Positions 37,203 through 46,085 of a stretch of DNA of 64,000 bases are shown piece by piece. The translations under genes and the position numbers were made by a program. The stretch is from Paracoccus sp. MA (GTDB lineage Bacteria; Pseudomonadota; Alphaproteobacteria; Rhodobacterales; Rhodobacteraceae). Numbering within the stretch: position 1 is the first letter of the stretch; each line of letters opens with the position of its first letter. The notes below the pieces were generated by a model. That model worked only from the letters and a program-made list of their open reading frames with translations, had not been told where the DNA came from and searched no databases. Where the stretch lies: contig NZ_CP087599.1 of assembly GCF_020990385.1 (NCBI RefSeq), positions 496,001 to 560,000 on the forward strand, read 5' to 3'.

Positions 37203-38936
37203 TCAGGCAAGCTCTCGCCGTTCCCCGATCAGGCCCTTGACGATGGCCCAGCAGGCGCCCAGCAGCACCAGCGTGAAAGGCAGCCCGGTCGAGACCGCCA
37301 TCGCCTGCAGGGCCGTCAGCCCGCCGCCCAGCAGAAGCGCGATGGCGACCAGCCCCTCGAAGCTGCACCAGAAGATGCGCTGCGGCATCGGCGCGTGGAT
37401 CTTGCCGCCCGCCGCGATGGTGTCGATCACCAGCGACCCCGAGTCCGAAGAGGTCACGAAGAAGACGATGACCAGGATGATGCCCACGAAGCTGGTGATC
37501 GCGGTCAGCGGCAGCTGCGACAGCATCTGGAACAGCTGCAACTCCAGCGCCGCCTCGGTCACGCCGGAAAAGCCCGCCAGCGTGACCGAGATCGCCGTGC
37601 CGCCGAATGCGGTCATCCACAGCACCGAGATGATCGAGGGCACGATCAGCACCGCGACCAGGAACTGCCGCACGGTGCGGCCGCGGCTGACGCGGGCGAT
37701 GAACATGCCGACAAAGGGCGACCAGCTGATCCACCAGGCCCAGTAAAAGGCCGTCCAGCCCTGCCGGAAATTGTCGTCGTCGCGCCCGAACGGGTTCGAC
37801 AGCGGCAGGATGTTCGCGGCATAGGCGCCCAGGTTGCCGAAGAAGCCGCTGACGATCTGGGCCGTCGGCCCGGCGAAGATCACGAAGCACAGCAGGATGA
37901 GGGCCAGCACCATGTTGATTTCGGACAGGCGCTTGACGCCCTTTTCCACGCCCAGCACCACCGAGGTTGTCGCCACGGCGGTGATCGCGATGATCAGCAC
38001 GATCTTTGAGGTGTCGGTGGCGCTCCAACCGAACAGGAAGCCGAAGCCGGCCGAAGCCTGCTCGGCCCCGATTCCCAGCGATGTGGCCAGCCCGAACAGC
38101 GTCGCCATCACCGCCATCACGTCGATGACATGGCCCGGCCAGCCCCAGATCCTGTCGCCGAAGATCGGATGAAAGACCGAGCGCAGCGTGAGCGGCAGCC
38201 CCTTGTTATAGGCAAACAGCGCCAGAGCCAGCGCGACCACGGCATAGATCGCCCAGGGGTGCAGGCCCCAGTGGAAGATCGTCGCGGCCATCGCCAGCCG
38301 GCGGGCGGCAAGCTCATCCCCCGCCGCGCCGTCCAGCGGCGCCCAGTCGGTGCGCAGCCCGCCCTCGACCACCGGTCCGCCCAGGGCGGCGGTGAAATGA
38401 CCCAGCGGCTCGCTGACGCCGTAGAACATCAGCCCGATCCCCATTCCCGCGGCGAACAGCATCGAGAACCAGCCGGTCAGGCTGAAATCGGGCCTGGCTT
38501 CGGGCCCGCCCAGCCGGACCGAGCCCAGAGGCGACAGGATCAGCCCCAGGCTGAGCAGCACGAAGACATTGCCGGCGATCAGGAAGAACCAGTCGAACCG
38601 GCCGGTCACCATGTCCCGCAAGCCGCCGAAGAATGGCCCGAGCACGGCGGGAAACATCAGCGTGACGGCGGTGAACAGCACCACCGTCGCGGCCGAGATC
38701 ATGAAGACCGGGTTGTGGATGTCGAAGGCGACCGGCTTGACGCCCTCGATATTGTCCTGGCCGATCTCGTAATCGGTGGTGATGATCTCGGTCGGTCCTT
38801 CGGGCTGCGGCAGGGCCTCGATGCTGGTATCGGGGTCGTGATGGCCGGCCAATGCCTCCTGTTCTCGCAGGAGGTCGCCGGGATCGTCCTCGTGGCCTTG
38901 GCCGATGGGTTGGTCCTGTGGGGGTGTCTGTGACAT
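37203..38936 (-). CDS. BCCT family betaine/carnitine/choline transporter
   Basis: A 577-residue membrane protein with about twelve transmembrane segments. BCCT hallmarks are GMGIGLMFYGVSEPL and the Trp-rich core WTAFYWAWWISWSPFVG. The N-terminal tail (about 60 residues, rich in Asp, Glu, Gln and Pro) is cytoplasmic. Start 38936 has GGGA upstream; the longer open frame would read through a non-coding interval. It should import glycine betaine or a related quaternary amine by cation or proton symport. The betaine-demethylating genes at 51681-56822 are the likely consumers. Confidence 0.92.
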   Translation of the reverse strand: MSQTPPQDQPIGQGHEDDPGDLLREQEALAGHHDPDTSIEALPQPEGPTEIITTDYEIGQDNIEGVKPVAFDIHNPVFMISAATVVLFTAVTLMFPAVLGPFFGGLRDMVTGRFDWFFLIAGNVFVLLSLGLILSPLGSVRLGGPEARPDFSLTGWFSMLFAAGMGIGLMFYGVSEPLGHFTAALGGPVVEGGLRTDWAPLDGAAGDELAARRLAMAATIFHWGLHPWAIYAVVALALALFAYNKGLPLTLRSVFHPIFGDRIWGWPGHVIDVMAVMATLFGLATSLGIGAEQASAGFGFLFGWSATDTSKIVLIIAITAVATTSVVLGVEKGVKRLSEINMVLALILLCFVIFAGPTAQIVSGFFGNLGAYAANILPLSNPFGRDDDNFRQGWTAFYWAWWISWSPFVGMFIARVSRGRTVRQFLVAVLIVPSIISVLWMTAFGGTAISVTLAGFSGVTEAALELQLFQMLSQLPLTAITSFVGIILVIVFFVTSSDSGSLVIDTIAAGGKIHAPMPQRIFWCSFEGLVAIALLLGGGLTALQAMAVSTGLPFTLVLLGACWAIVKGLIGERRELA

Positions 38937-39144
38937 GCGTCCCTTTCTCTTTTGCGGATCGATCGGGCGCCGAAGACTTCGACTCGGCGCGAAAAGCGCC
39001 TGAAGGACCAAAGTTTCCACAATTTTCCCGCGAATGCCATCCCGCAACCGTGATCCGCGCTGGCGATTGCGCGGTCCCGGGATGCCCCGGCGCCATCGCT
39101 TCGCGGGGGGTGGCGTGCCAAGGCCGCCCGCCGGCCGTTGCGGA

Positions 39145-40191
39145 TCACCCTTGCAGGCGGGCGGCCCCGGCGGACAAGCCCGAGGCATAGGCGGCCAGCG
39201 CCGCTTCGCCGGGGGCGCAGGCGCGCTCCAGCTCATGGCGCTCGTCGGCGGACAGGGCGGCAAGGCGCGACGGGCGCTGCTGCGGCATGCCTGCCGTCCG
39301 GTCCAGCCATGCGGCGGGCGCGCCGGCGTCCAGATGCAGCCCCAGCCTTTCGATCCAGATGCCCGGTTCCCGGCACAGATCCTCGTAGCGCAGGATCAGC
39401 GGGCGGGCGCCCTGCAGGCCCCGCAGGCCGCGGACCATCACCGCCGACCAGAAGGCCCCGGTCTCGGCAAGGCCGGGCCGCTGCGAGACGATGCGGCGGA
39501 CGCCGGAACGCCCGCCGACCGCGGCGACCAGCGGCCACAGCGCGCCGCGCCCGAAATGCCGGCGCGGGTGCAGCAGGTCGAGGCCCAGGGGCCCGAGCCG
39601 CCGCCAGCACCAGATCGCCAGCCGTGCCGCCGGATAGTCGCGCATCGACAGCGCCGTCTCGGGCCCGCTGCGGGTCAGCAGCACCAGCGCCGCATCGGGA
39701 AACATGCCGCGCAGCGTCGCCGCGGCGACGAGAGAGCCGCCCGACCGCTCGGCCCAGATCCTGCGGCCGCCGATCTGCTGCGCCATCGCCTGGAAAAGCG
39801 CCCGGTAATGCGCGGCCAGCGGGGCCTGGGGCCGCCGGCGCATCTGCGCGGCCAGCGCATCGAACAGGGCGTCGGGGTCGCGGCTCAGATGCGGCAGCGC
39901 GACGGCAAGGATCGGCGGGCAATGCCAGGGGTCATGCGCGGGCTGCGGAACCCGGCCGTAAAGGAATTCGGACGGCGCGGCATCCGGATTGGCCACCTGC
40001 GACATGGCGCGCGACGGCGTGGCCATCTGCGCCCAGAACCGTGCCCCATCCAGATGCGCCGGGCGAAAGGCGTTATGCCCCGCGGCGGCGAAAAGCTCCG
40101 AGACCGACAGGACGGCCGGATGTGCGTTCAGGATCTGCGACACCAGGGTCGAGCCGCAGCGGGCCGAGCCCAGGATCAGCGCGCCGCGCAT
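39145..40191 (-). CDS. Sulfotransferase family protein
   Basis: A 348-residue protein with the 5'-phosphosulfate loop LGSARCGSTLVSQIL at residues 7-21 and a later region LILRYEDLCREPG resembling the 3'-phosphate site of PAPS-dependent sulfotransferases. The acceptor is unknown. It follows the TetR gene by 22 bases in the same direction, so it is probably in the same transcript and part of the cassette controlled by the twin operators. Stf-type or LPS/glycan sulfation are alternatives. Confidence 0.75.
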   Translation of the reverse strand: MRGALILGSARCGSTLVSQILNAHPAVLSVSELFAAAGHNAFRPAHLDGARFWAQMATPSRAMSQVANPDAAPSEFLYGRVPQPAHDPWHCPPILAVALPHLSRDPDALFDALAAQMRRRPQAPLAAHYRALFQAMAQQIGGRRIWAERSGGSLVAAATLRGMFPDAALVLLTRSGPETALSMRDYPAARLAIWCWRRLGPLGLDLLHPRRHFGRGALWPLVAAVGGRSGVRRIVSQRPGLAETGAFWSAVMVRGLRGLQGARPLILRYEDLCREPGIWIERLGLHLDAGAPAAWLDRTAGMPQQRPSRLAALSADERHELERACAPGEAALAAYASGLSAGAARLQG

Positions 40192-40213
40192 GGCCGGTGC
40201 CGCAGCGCAGGCA

Positions 40214-40804
40214 TCACTCGGCCCCGGCGCGGATGGCGGCGATCATGCGCTCGACCGCCGCATGCGCCAGGTCCATGGGCTTTTGCTTGGTGATGAGGTC
40301 CAGCCGGTCGATGGCCGCCAGCGCCACGATGCCATGCACCGAAAGCAGCAGCTGCTCGGCCAGCAGGCGCGGGTCGCCCTTGGGCTGCAAGGCCGCGACC
40401 GGCTGGGTGATGCGGCCGATCAGCCCGTCGATCTGCGCCAGATACCAGTCGGGAAAATTGTTCGAGATGCGCGGTCCCTCGAACAGCGCCCGCCAGACCG
40501 CGCGGCGATCCAGCATGAAGGTCACATAGACCTCGGCCAGCGCCAGCAGCCGCGCGCGCGGATCGGTCTCGCGCACCGCATCCACGGCGATGGCCAGATC
40601 GACCAGCGCCTGCCGGTTCACCTCCTGCAGCACCGCGCTCATGCTGTCGAAGAGGTTGTAGATGGTGCCGGGCGTGGTCTTGACCGCACTCGCCAGGGCG
40701 CGGGCGGTCAGCGCCGCCGGTCCGCCCTCTTCCAGAAGCAGCTTGGCCGCCTCGATCGTGCGGGTCCGCAGGGCGTCGTGATCGTATTGTCTGGGTCTGG
40801 CCAT
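40214..40804 (-). CDS. TetR/AcrR-family regulator of the KAS III cassette
   Basis: A 196-residue regulator: N-terminal HTH with LTARALASAVKTTPGTIYNL and a C-terminal ligand domain. It is divergent from the KAS III gene and the 91-base interval contains two identical-half palindromes, so it is probably autoregulated and controls the divergent biosynthetic genes. A fatty acyl or acyl-CoA ligand would fit but is not shown. Confidence 0.9.
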   Translation of the reverse strand: MARPRQYDHDALRTRTIEAAKLLLEEGGPAALTARALASAVKTTPGTIYNLFDSMSAVLQEVNRQALVDLAIAVDAVRETDPRARLLALAEVYVTFMLDRRAVWRALFEGPRISNNFPDWYLAQIDGLIGRITQPVAALQPKGDPRLLAEQLLLSVHGIVALAAIDRLDLITKQKPMDLAHAAVERMIAAIRAGAE

Positions 40805-40812
40805 GGCGTTCC

Positions 40813-40825
40813 TGAACTGTGTTCA
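40813..40825. promoter_or_regulatory. TetR operator, proximal to the regulator gene
   Basis: 13-bp palindrome TGAACTGTGTTCA (TGAAC-N3-GTTCA) 9 bases upstream of the TetR start. A second copy with the same half-sites lies 54 bases away. Confidence 0.75.
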
Positions 40826-40866
40826 AAAATATGCTTGACAGGAATCGCCGCGCTTGTCAACGTTAA

Positions 40867-40879
40867 TGAACATTGTTCA
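40867..40879. promoter_or_regulatory. TetR operator, proximal to the KAS III gene
   Basis: 13-bp palindrome TGAACATTGTTCA, 17 bases upstream of the KAS III start. Between the two operators are TTGACA and TGTCAA, which could be facing -35 boxes of divergent promoters. Confidence 0.75.
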
Positions 40880-40895
40880 GTAATGGTGCCTCAAG

Positions 40896-41882
40896 ATGCC
40901 TCCGATCAACCTCACGATCATCGGGACCGGCAGCTACCTGCCCCGCACGGTCCTGCTTTCGACCGATATCGACGACCGCATGGGCTGGGCGCAGGGCGAA
41001 TGCGAAGCGCGCTTCGGCATCGCCTCGCGCCATGTCGCCATGCCGGACGAGACGACCTCGTTCATGGGCGCCGAGGCGGCGCGCCGGGCGATGGAGATGG
41101 CCGGCTGCGCGCCGCGGGACCTGGACATGATCCTGGGCGCCTGCGGGGTGATGGAACAGCCGATCCCCTCGACCGCGACGCTGGTGCAGGACCGCCTGGG
41201 GCTGGGCCGGTCCGGCATTCCGGCCTTCGACGTGAATGCCACCTGCCTCAGCTTCCTGCAGGCGCTGGACCTTGCGGCGATGCATGTCCAATGCGGCCGG
41301 GCGCGGCGGGTGCTGGTGTTTTCCTCGGACATCGCTTCGGTCGGGCTGGACTGGAAGCGGCCCGAGGCCGCGGCGATCTTCGGCGACGGCGCCGCGGCGG
41401 TGGTGGTCGAGGCGGGCGGCAAGGGCGCGGTTCTGGCGCATGATTTCCAGACCTATGCCCATGGCCATGACGCCTGCGTGCTGGCGGCCGGCGGCACGCG
41501 GGTCAATCCGGCCCGCGGCATCGCGCCGGGCGAGGACCGCTTTCACATGGACGGGGGCAAGGCCTTCAAGCTCGCCTTGCGCTATCTGCCGCGCTTTCTG
41601 CAAAGGCTGCTGAAAAAGGCCGATGTCGGGCTGAACGGCATCGGCTGCGTCATCCCGCATCAGGCCAGCGCGCAGGCGCTGCAGCACGCGACCCGCAACC
41701 TGTGGCTGCCGCCCGAGCGGGTGATCGACATCTTTTCCCGCGCCGGCAACCAGATCGCCGCTTCGATCCCGACGGCGCTGGATCATGCGGTGCGCTCGGG
41801 GCGGCTGGTGCGCGGGGATACCGCGCTGCTGATGGGGACCTCGGCCGGGATCTCGCTCGGCGGCACGCTGGTGCGGTTCTGA
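40896..41882 (+). CDS. 3-oxoacyl-ACP synthase III-like condensing enzyme (OleA/FabH family)
   Basis: A 328-residue thiolase-fold enzyme with the KAS III triad Cys117 (VNATCLSF), His255 (IPHQASAQ) and Asn285 (RAGNQIAAS). It catalyses a decarboxylative or Claisen-type condensation of acyl thioesters. It is the first gene of a four-gene, overlap-coupled operon without an ACP, malonyl transferase or FabG, so it is not the housekeeping FabH. An OleA-like head-to-head condensation of two acyl-CoAs is a reasonable reading. Confidence 0.85.
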   Translation: MPPINLTIIGTGSYLPRTVLLSTDIDDRMGWAQGECEARFGIASRHVAMPDETTSFMGAEAARRAMEMAGCAPRDLDMILGACGVMEQPIPSTATLVQDRLGLGRSGIPAFDVNATCLSFLQALDLAAMHVQCGRARRVLVFSSDIASVGLDWKRPEAAAIFGDGAAAVVVEAGGKGAVLAHDFQTYAHGHDACVLAAGGTRVNPARGIAPGEDRFHMDGGKAFKLALRYLPRFLQRLLKKADVGLNGIGCVIPHQASAQALQHATRNLWLPPERVIDIFSRAGNQIAASIPTALDHAVRSGRLVRGDTALLMGTSAGISLGGTLVRF

Positions 41883-42814
41883 TGCGCGCGCTGGTGACAG
41901 GGGCCAGCGGCTGCCTGGGCCGCGCCTTGGTCGAGCAATTGTCGCTCCATGGCTGGGATGTCGGCACCACCGCGCGCCAGCCCGTGGCGCTGCCCGGCTT
42001 TCGCGCCGCCGATCTGGTCCGCGCCGATCTGGGCCCGCTGCTGGACGGCATCGACGTGGTATTCCACTGCGCCGCGCTGAGCTCCGCCTGGGGCACGCGG
42101 GAGGAGTTCCATGCCGCGAACGTGCTGGCGACCCGGCGGTTGCTGGAGGCCGCCGAAAGGGCAGGGGTCATGCGCTTCGTCCTTGCCTCCTCGCCCAGCA
42201 TCTATGCCGACGGCACCGACAGGCTGGACCTGGCCGAGGATGCGCCGCTGCCGGCCCGGCCGCTGTCGCTTTACGCCGAAAGCAAGCGCGAGGCCGAGCG
42301 GATGGTGCTGGCCCATGCCGGTGCCATGGCCTGCACGGCGATCCGTCCGCGCGCCATCTACGGCCGCCACGACCGGGCGCTGCTGCCGCGCCTGATCGAG
42401 GCCATGCGCCGCGGCCGGGTGCCGATGATCCGCGGCGGCCGGGCGCTGATCGACCTGACGCATCGCCACGATGCGGCGCGGGGGATGATCCTGGCCGCCT
42501 CGGGCCCGCGCGGCGGGGTGTGGAACATCACCTCGGGCGAGGCTTTCCGGTTCCGCGACCTGGCCGAGATCATCGCGCATCGCGGCGGGCTGCGCCTGCG
42601 CGGCATGCCGTTGCCGCACGGGCTGGCGCGCTGGCTGGCCGGGGCCTCCGAGAGGCTGGCGCGGATGCGCGGCGGGGCCGAGCCCCGGCTGACGCTGCAG
42701 GCCGTGGCCTCGCTGGGCAGCAGCCTGACGCTGGACATCTCGGCCGCGCGCCGGGATCTGGGCTATCGGCCGCGGGTGGGGTTCGAGGAAGGGGTGGCGG
42801 AATGCTTCGCCTGA
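41882..42814 (+). CDS. NAD(P)-dependent epimerase/3-beta-HSD family reductase (OleD-like)
   Basis: A 310-residue extended short-chain dehydrogenase. The cofactor loop is VTGASGCLGRAL (residues 5-16) and the catalytic YxxxK is in SLYAESKREAE. The ATG overlaps the KAS III stop by one base. In OleABCD systems the equivalent enzyme, OleD, reduces the 2-alkyl-3-ketoacid made by OleA to the beta-hydroxy acid; the neighbouring KAS III fits that pairing. A sugar epimerase is the alternative but no sugar genes are near. Confidence 0.85.
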   Translation: MRALVTGASGCLGRALVEQLSLHGWDVGTTARQPVALPGFRAADLVRADLGPLLDGIDVVFHCAALSSAWGTREEFHAANVLATRRLLEAAERAGVMRFVLASSPSIYADGTDRLDLAEDAPLPARPLSLYAESKREAERMVLAHAGAMACTAIRPRAIYGRHDRALLPRLIEAMRRGRVPMIRGGRALIDLTHRHDAARGMILAASGPRGGVWNITSGEAFRFRDLAEIIAHRGGLRLRGMPLPHGLARWLAGASERLARMRGGAEPRLTLQAVASLGSSLTLDISAARRDLGYRPRVGFEEGVAECFA

Positions 42815-43584
42815 CCACGCTGAAGATCGGCGAATGCCGCGCCCCGGCCTGGGCTGCCGGGCTGCCCGGCCCAGGCTTTGCGCGGTTTCCGGCGCTGGCG
42901 ACGCTGATCCAGACCGAAAGCGCCTGCGTGCTGGTCGATACCGGCTATGGCCCCGCCTTTTTCGCCGCAACGCGCGGCTTTCCGGCGCGGTTCTATCGCT
43001 GGCTGACCCCTGTCCGGCTGCCGGGGCAAGAGCAGTTGCTGCGCCAATTGCCGCGCCTGCCGGATCTGGTGTTCCTGACCCATATGCATGCCGACCACAG
43101 CGCCGGGCTGATCGACCTGCCGGCTGGCATTCCGGTCATGGCTTCGGCCGCGGCGATTGCCGAGCTGCGGACGCTCGGCGATCTGGCCAGCCTGCGCGCT
43201 GCCTGCCCGCCGCTTCTGCGCGACGCGATCCTGGCGCGCGATCCGCAGAGGGTCGAGGCGCGGCCGGCGGTCCCCACCGGCCTGCCCGAATTCCCGCAAG
43301 GCCACGACCTGCTGGGCGACGGTCGGCTGATCGCCGTGCCGCTGCCCGGCCACGGCACCGGCCAGATGGGGCTGTGGCTGCCCGGGGCCGCGCGCTTCCT
43401 GGTCGCCGATGCCGCCTATGGCCGGGCGCCGTTGCGCCGCAACCGGCCGCCGCCCGGCCCGGTGCTGGCGCGCCTGGGCGATGCCGCCGCCTATCGCCGG
43501 ACCTTCGCGCGGCTGCGCGCCCTGATGCAGCGCCGTCCCGACATCGCCATCGACCCGTCGCATTGCCCCGAGACCGCACCATGA
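42802..43584 (+). CDS. MBL-fold metallo-hydrolase
   Basis: A 260-residue metallo-beta-lactamase-fold protein with the metal signature THMHADHSAGL and later PLPGHGTGQM and LVADAAYG metal-binding segments. It overlaps the reductase by 13 bases and the next gene by four, so it is tightly coupled. The lactonase-type LACTB/AHL-lactonase layout suits opening of a lactone or thioester. In OleABCD the hydrolase is an alpha/beta enzyme (OleB), so this would be a replacement. Confidence 0.85.
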   Translation: MLRLTTLKIGECRAPAWAAGLPGPGFARFPALATLIQTESACVLVDTGYGPAFFAATRGFPARFYRWLTPVRLPGQEQLLRQLPRLPDLVFLTHMHADHSAGLIDLPAGIPVMASAAAIAELRTLGDLASLRAACPPLLRDAILARDPQRVEARPAVPTGLPEFPQGHDLLGDGRLIAVPLPGHGTGQMGLWLPGAARFLVADAAYGRAPLRRNRPPPGPVLARLGDAAAYRRTFARLRALMQRRPDIAIDPSHCPETAP

Positions 43585-44861
43585 GCCTGACCGCCTTCCT
43601 GCACAGCCGCCATGGCCGCGGCTTCGCGTCTCGCGCCCGGATCGAGGCGCATCACGCCGCCGCCTTCCGCCGGTTCCGCGCGCAGGTCATGCCGCGCTCG
43701 CCCTTCTATCGCGGCATGGCCGACCTGCCGCTGGAGGCGCTGCCGCGCATGGACAAGGCGCGGCTGATGGCGCATTTCTCGGCCATCAACACCTGCGGCA
43801 TCGACCGCGACAGGGCGATGCAGATCGCCATCCGCGCCGAGGCCAGCCGCGATTTCCGCCCGCTGATCGGCGATGTCTCGGTCGGGCTGTCCACCGGCAC
43901 CTCGGGCCAGCGCGGGCTGTTTCTGGCGACGCCGCGGGAAAGGCGGCTCTGGGCCGCGATCATGCTGGGGCGCTACTGGCCGGAACTGTGGCGGCGCCAG
44001 CGCGTGGCCTTTTTCATGCGCGCCGACAATGCGCTGTATCGCAGCCTGTCGAATGCGCTGGTCCGCTTTGCCTTCTTCGACCTGCTGTCGCCTTTCGAGG
44101 CGCATCTGCCCCGGCTGGCCGAACTGAACCCCAGCGTGCTGATCGCGCCCGCGCGCATCCTGGCGCTGCTGGCCGAACGGCAGGCGGCGGGCGGGCTGGC
44201 CCTGGCGCCGCGCCGGGTGATCTCGGTCGCCGAGACGCTGTCGCCCGAGGATGCGGCGCTGATCGAACGCGCCTTCGGCATTCGCGTCGATCAGGTCTAT
44301 CAGGCGACCGAGGGCGTTTTGGCGATGACCTGCCGGCTGGGCCACCTGCACCTGAACGAACGCTGGCTGCGCATCGACCGCGACGTGATCGACAGGGCGA
44401 CGGGCGCGTTCTGTCCGATCGTCCACGATTTCACCCGCGAAAGCCTGCCGATCCTGAACTATCGGCTGGACGACGTGCTGATCCCCGATCCCGAGCCTTG
44501 CCCCTGCGGCTGCGCCAGCCAGCGCATCGCCCGGATCGAGGGCCGCGAGGACGACATGCTGTGGTGGACCTCGGCCACGGGTCCGCGTCTGGTCACTTCC
44601 GAGGCGATCCGCACCGCCATCGCCTGCCTGCCGCAGGCGCTGCGCGACTATCGGGTCATCCAGCGCGGCGCGGTGCTGCATCTCTGGCTGGACGGCGCGG
44701 CTTGGGGAACCGAGGCGGCGCTGCGCACCGGCCTTGCCGCCATGGCGCGGCGCCTGGGCTGCACCTTGCCCGAGCTGGCCTTTCACCACGGCCTGCCGCC
44801 CGAAACCGGCGCCAAGCGCCGCCGGATCAGGGTCGAGCCGGAGACGCCGGTTTCCCGGTGA
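43581..44861 (+). CDS. F390 synthetase-related (PaaK-like) adenylate-forming enzyme
   Basis: A 426-residue protein of the coenzyme F390 synthetase/phenylacetate-CoA ligase family. The phosphate-binding loop is STGTSGQRGLF (about residue 98), YQATEGVLAMTC corresponds to the A5 motif region, and RLDDVLIP and RIEGREDDML to later motifs; a Cys-rich PCPCGCASQR resembles a metal site. No coenzyme F420 pathway is visible, so F390 formation is unlikely; activation of a carboxylic acid is the likely chemistry. Start overlaps the MBL stop (ATGA). Confidence 0.82.
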   Translation: MSLTAFLHSRHGRGFASRARIEAHHAAAFRRFRAQVMPRSPFYRGMADLPLEALPRMDKARLMAHFSAINTCGIDRDRAMQIAIRAEASRDFRPLIGDVSVGLSTGTSGQRGLFLATPRERRLWAAIMLGRYWPELWRRQRVAFFMRADNALYRSLSNALVRFAFFDLLSPFEAHLPRLAELNPSVLIAPARILALLAERQAAGGLALAPRRVISVAETLSPEDAALIERAFGIRVDQVYQATEGVLAMTCRLGHLHLNERWLRIDRDVIDRATGAFCPIVHDFTRESLPILNYRLDDVLIPDPEPCPCGCASQRIARIEGREDDMLWWTSATGPRLVTSEAIRTAIACLPQALRDYRVIQRGAVLHLWLDGAAWGTEAALRTGLAAMARRLGCTLPELAFHHGLPPETGAKRRRIRVEPETPVSR

Positions 44862-45493
44862 CGGCATCGGACTGGCCGGCGGGGTGCGCCGGGCTTTGCG
44901 CGCAGATGCGGCCCCGGGGATCGAGAATCGCGAGACCAACCTGGTTTCGGGTCCGGTCATGGCGGGCAGGGTGTTGCAGGGCGCCTTGGCCCGCCGCGCG
45001 GACCTGCAGACGATCCGGGCGGCGGCGCTACGCCGATGTTCAGCACCTATTTCTGGCGGCCCGTAACCGCGTCGTTGCGGTGGACGGCGGGGGCCCGAGC
45101 TGGTTCAGCCTGTTCGCGGCGATCACCGCCGGTCCTTTCTGCGCGCGGTCGGAATTGCCGGCTCGCCGGCCGGGCTTCGGTTTGCAAGCAGCCGGCTGGT
45201 CTGGGGCGTGCTTTGAGCTTCATGCATTTCCTGCTGCTGGCGCGCTGGGGCGGCGATCCTGCGCGTGACCGCCTAGGTGACGTTGCTGGCCGCAGGACCT
45301 TGCCAGCCGCCCGCGCATACCGCCCGGACCGGCATCGCAAGGCGCCAATGACCGGCGCCCGAGCCCCCTCCGGCTGCCGGTTCTCCCTTGGCCAGCCGCG
45401 GGGTCGGGCCTGAAAGGCGCCTGCGACGCTCTCCCCGCCGGGCATGGTTCCGGTCGCCCGGCCCTCAGGACAGGTGGCGGCCGCGCCGGTGGT
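44862..45493. other. Non-coding interval after the KAS III cassette
   Basis: About 630 bases without a credible gene. Several open frames exist but have no ribosome-binding site or recognisable motif. It may contain degraded coding sequence, but no family could be named. Confidence 0.45.
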
Positions 45494-45751
45494 TCATTCC
45501 GCCGGCTCCGCAGGCGGCGGCGCGGTTTCGGGCGGCGCGGTTCCGGTTTCGGTACCGGTGCCGGCGGGGGCGGGCTCGGTGATCTCGTCCACGGGGCCCG
45601 GCACCTGGCCGGGGATCTCGGGATTGCTGGTCTCGTCGTCGAACCACCACAGGAAGGCGGCGATCACCACCAGCACGACGGCGATGATCCAGATGATCGG
45701 GACAAGGTGGCGGCGTTTCTGCTTTTCCAGATTCGTGCGTGGTGCGGACAT
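45494..45751 (-). CDS. Small single-span membrane protein, function unknown
   Basis: An 85-residue protein: a short basic N-terminus (RTNLEKQKRR), one transmembrane helix at about residues 18-38 and a Pro/Glu/Thr-rich tail with repeated PAP/TGTETGTAP elements. GAGGAG lies 8 bases upstream of the ATG. It is not a recognised family. A general-stress (EcfG-type) promoter-like element sits about 50-80 bases upstream, which hints at envelope stress expression. Confidence 0.7.
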   Translation of the reverse strand: MSAPRTNLEKQKRRHLVPIIWIIAVVLVVIAAFLWWFDDETSNPEIPGQVPGPVDEITEPAPAGTGTETGTAPPETAPPPAEPAE

Positions 45752-45801
45752 TGCGGGTCTCCTCGTGATGTATCGGACGTCCCTCGGCTTGCATCGGGAA
45801 A

Positions 45802-45829
45802 GGAACCTGCCGGAGGGCCAGGTTGTTCC
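45802..45829. promoter_or_regulatory. Near-symmetrical EcfG (general stress sigma) type promoter element
   Basis: GGAAC and GTT, the -35 and -10 elements of alphaproteobacterial EcfG promoters, occur 18 bases apart on both strands because the site is an imperfect palindrome. On the minus strand GGAAC starts at 45829 and GTT ends at 45804, about 50 bases upstream of the small membrane protein. The plus-strand copy points at the HWE kinase. Spacing is at the long end of the consensus. Confidence 0.45.
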
Positions 45830-46085
45830 CTCTGCGGATTGGCGCGGAGGGCGCGGCCCGATCCGGCCAAGCGGCGGCAGGGCGCATGTTGCGCCGGGTT
45901 CGCCAAAGGCTGTGCCGCCGGGCGGAACCGTCCCCACACCCGCATCGGCCGCGTCCGACATTCCTGTGACCCGCCCTCCGGAGGCGGTCCGGCCCCTGCC
46001 TGCGCAACCCGGGCGGGGGTTGTTGCGTTGCGCCGGGACGAACCCGGCGGCGGGACTGGCGCGGGCGGCACGGAAAGGTGGGGGA

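Noticed and set aside
36737..37240. 167-codon open frame with a hydrophobic stretch
   Set aside because: Its first part is out of frame with the acs fragment and the hydrophobic part has no start or family match.
44862..45493. Open frames downstream of the F390-like gene
   Set aside because: No motifs or ribosome-binding sites; the region was left as non-coding.
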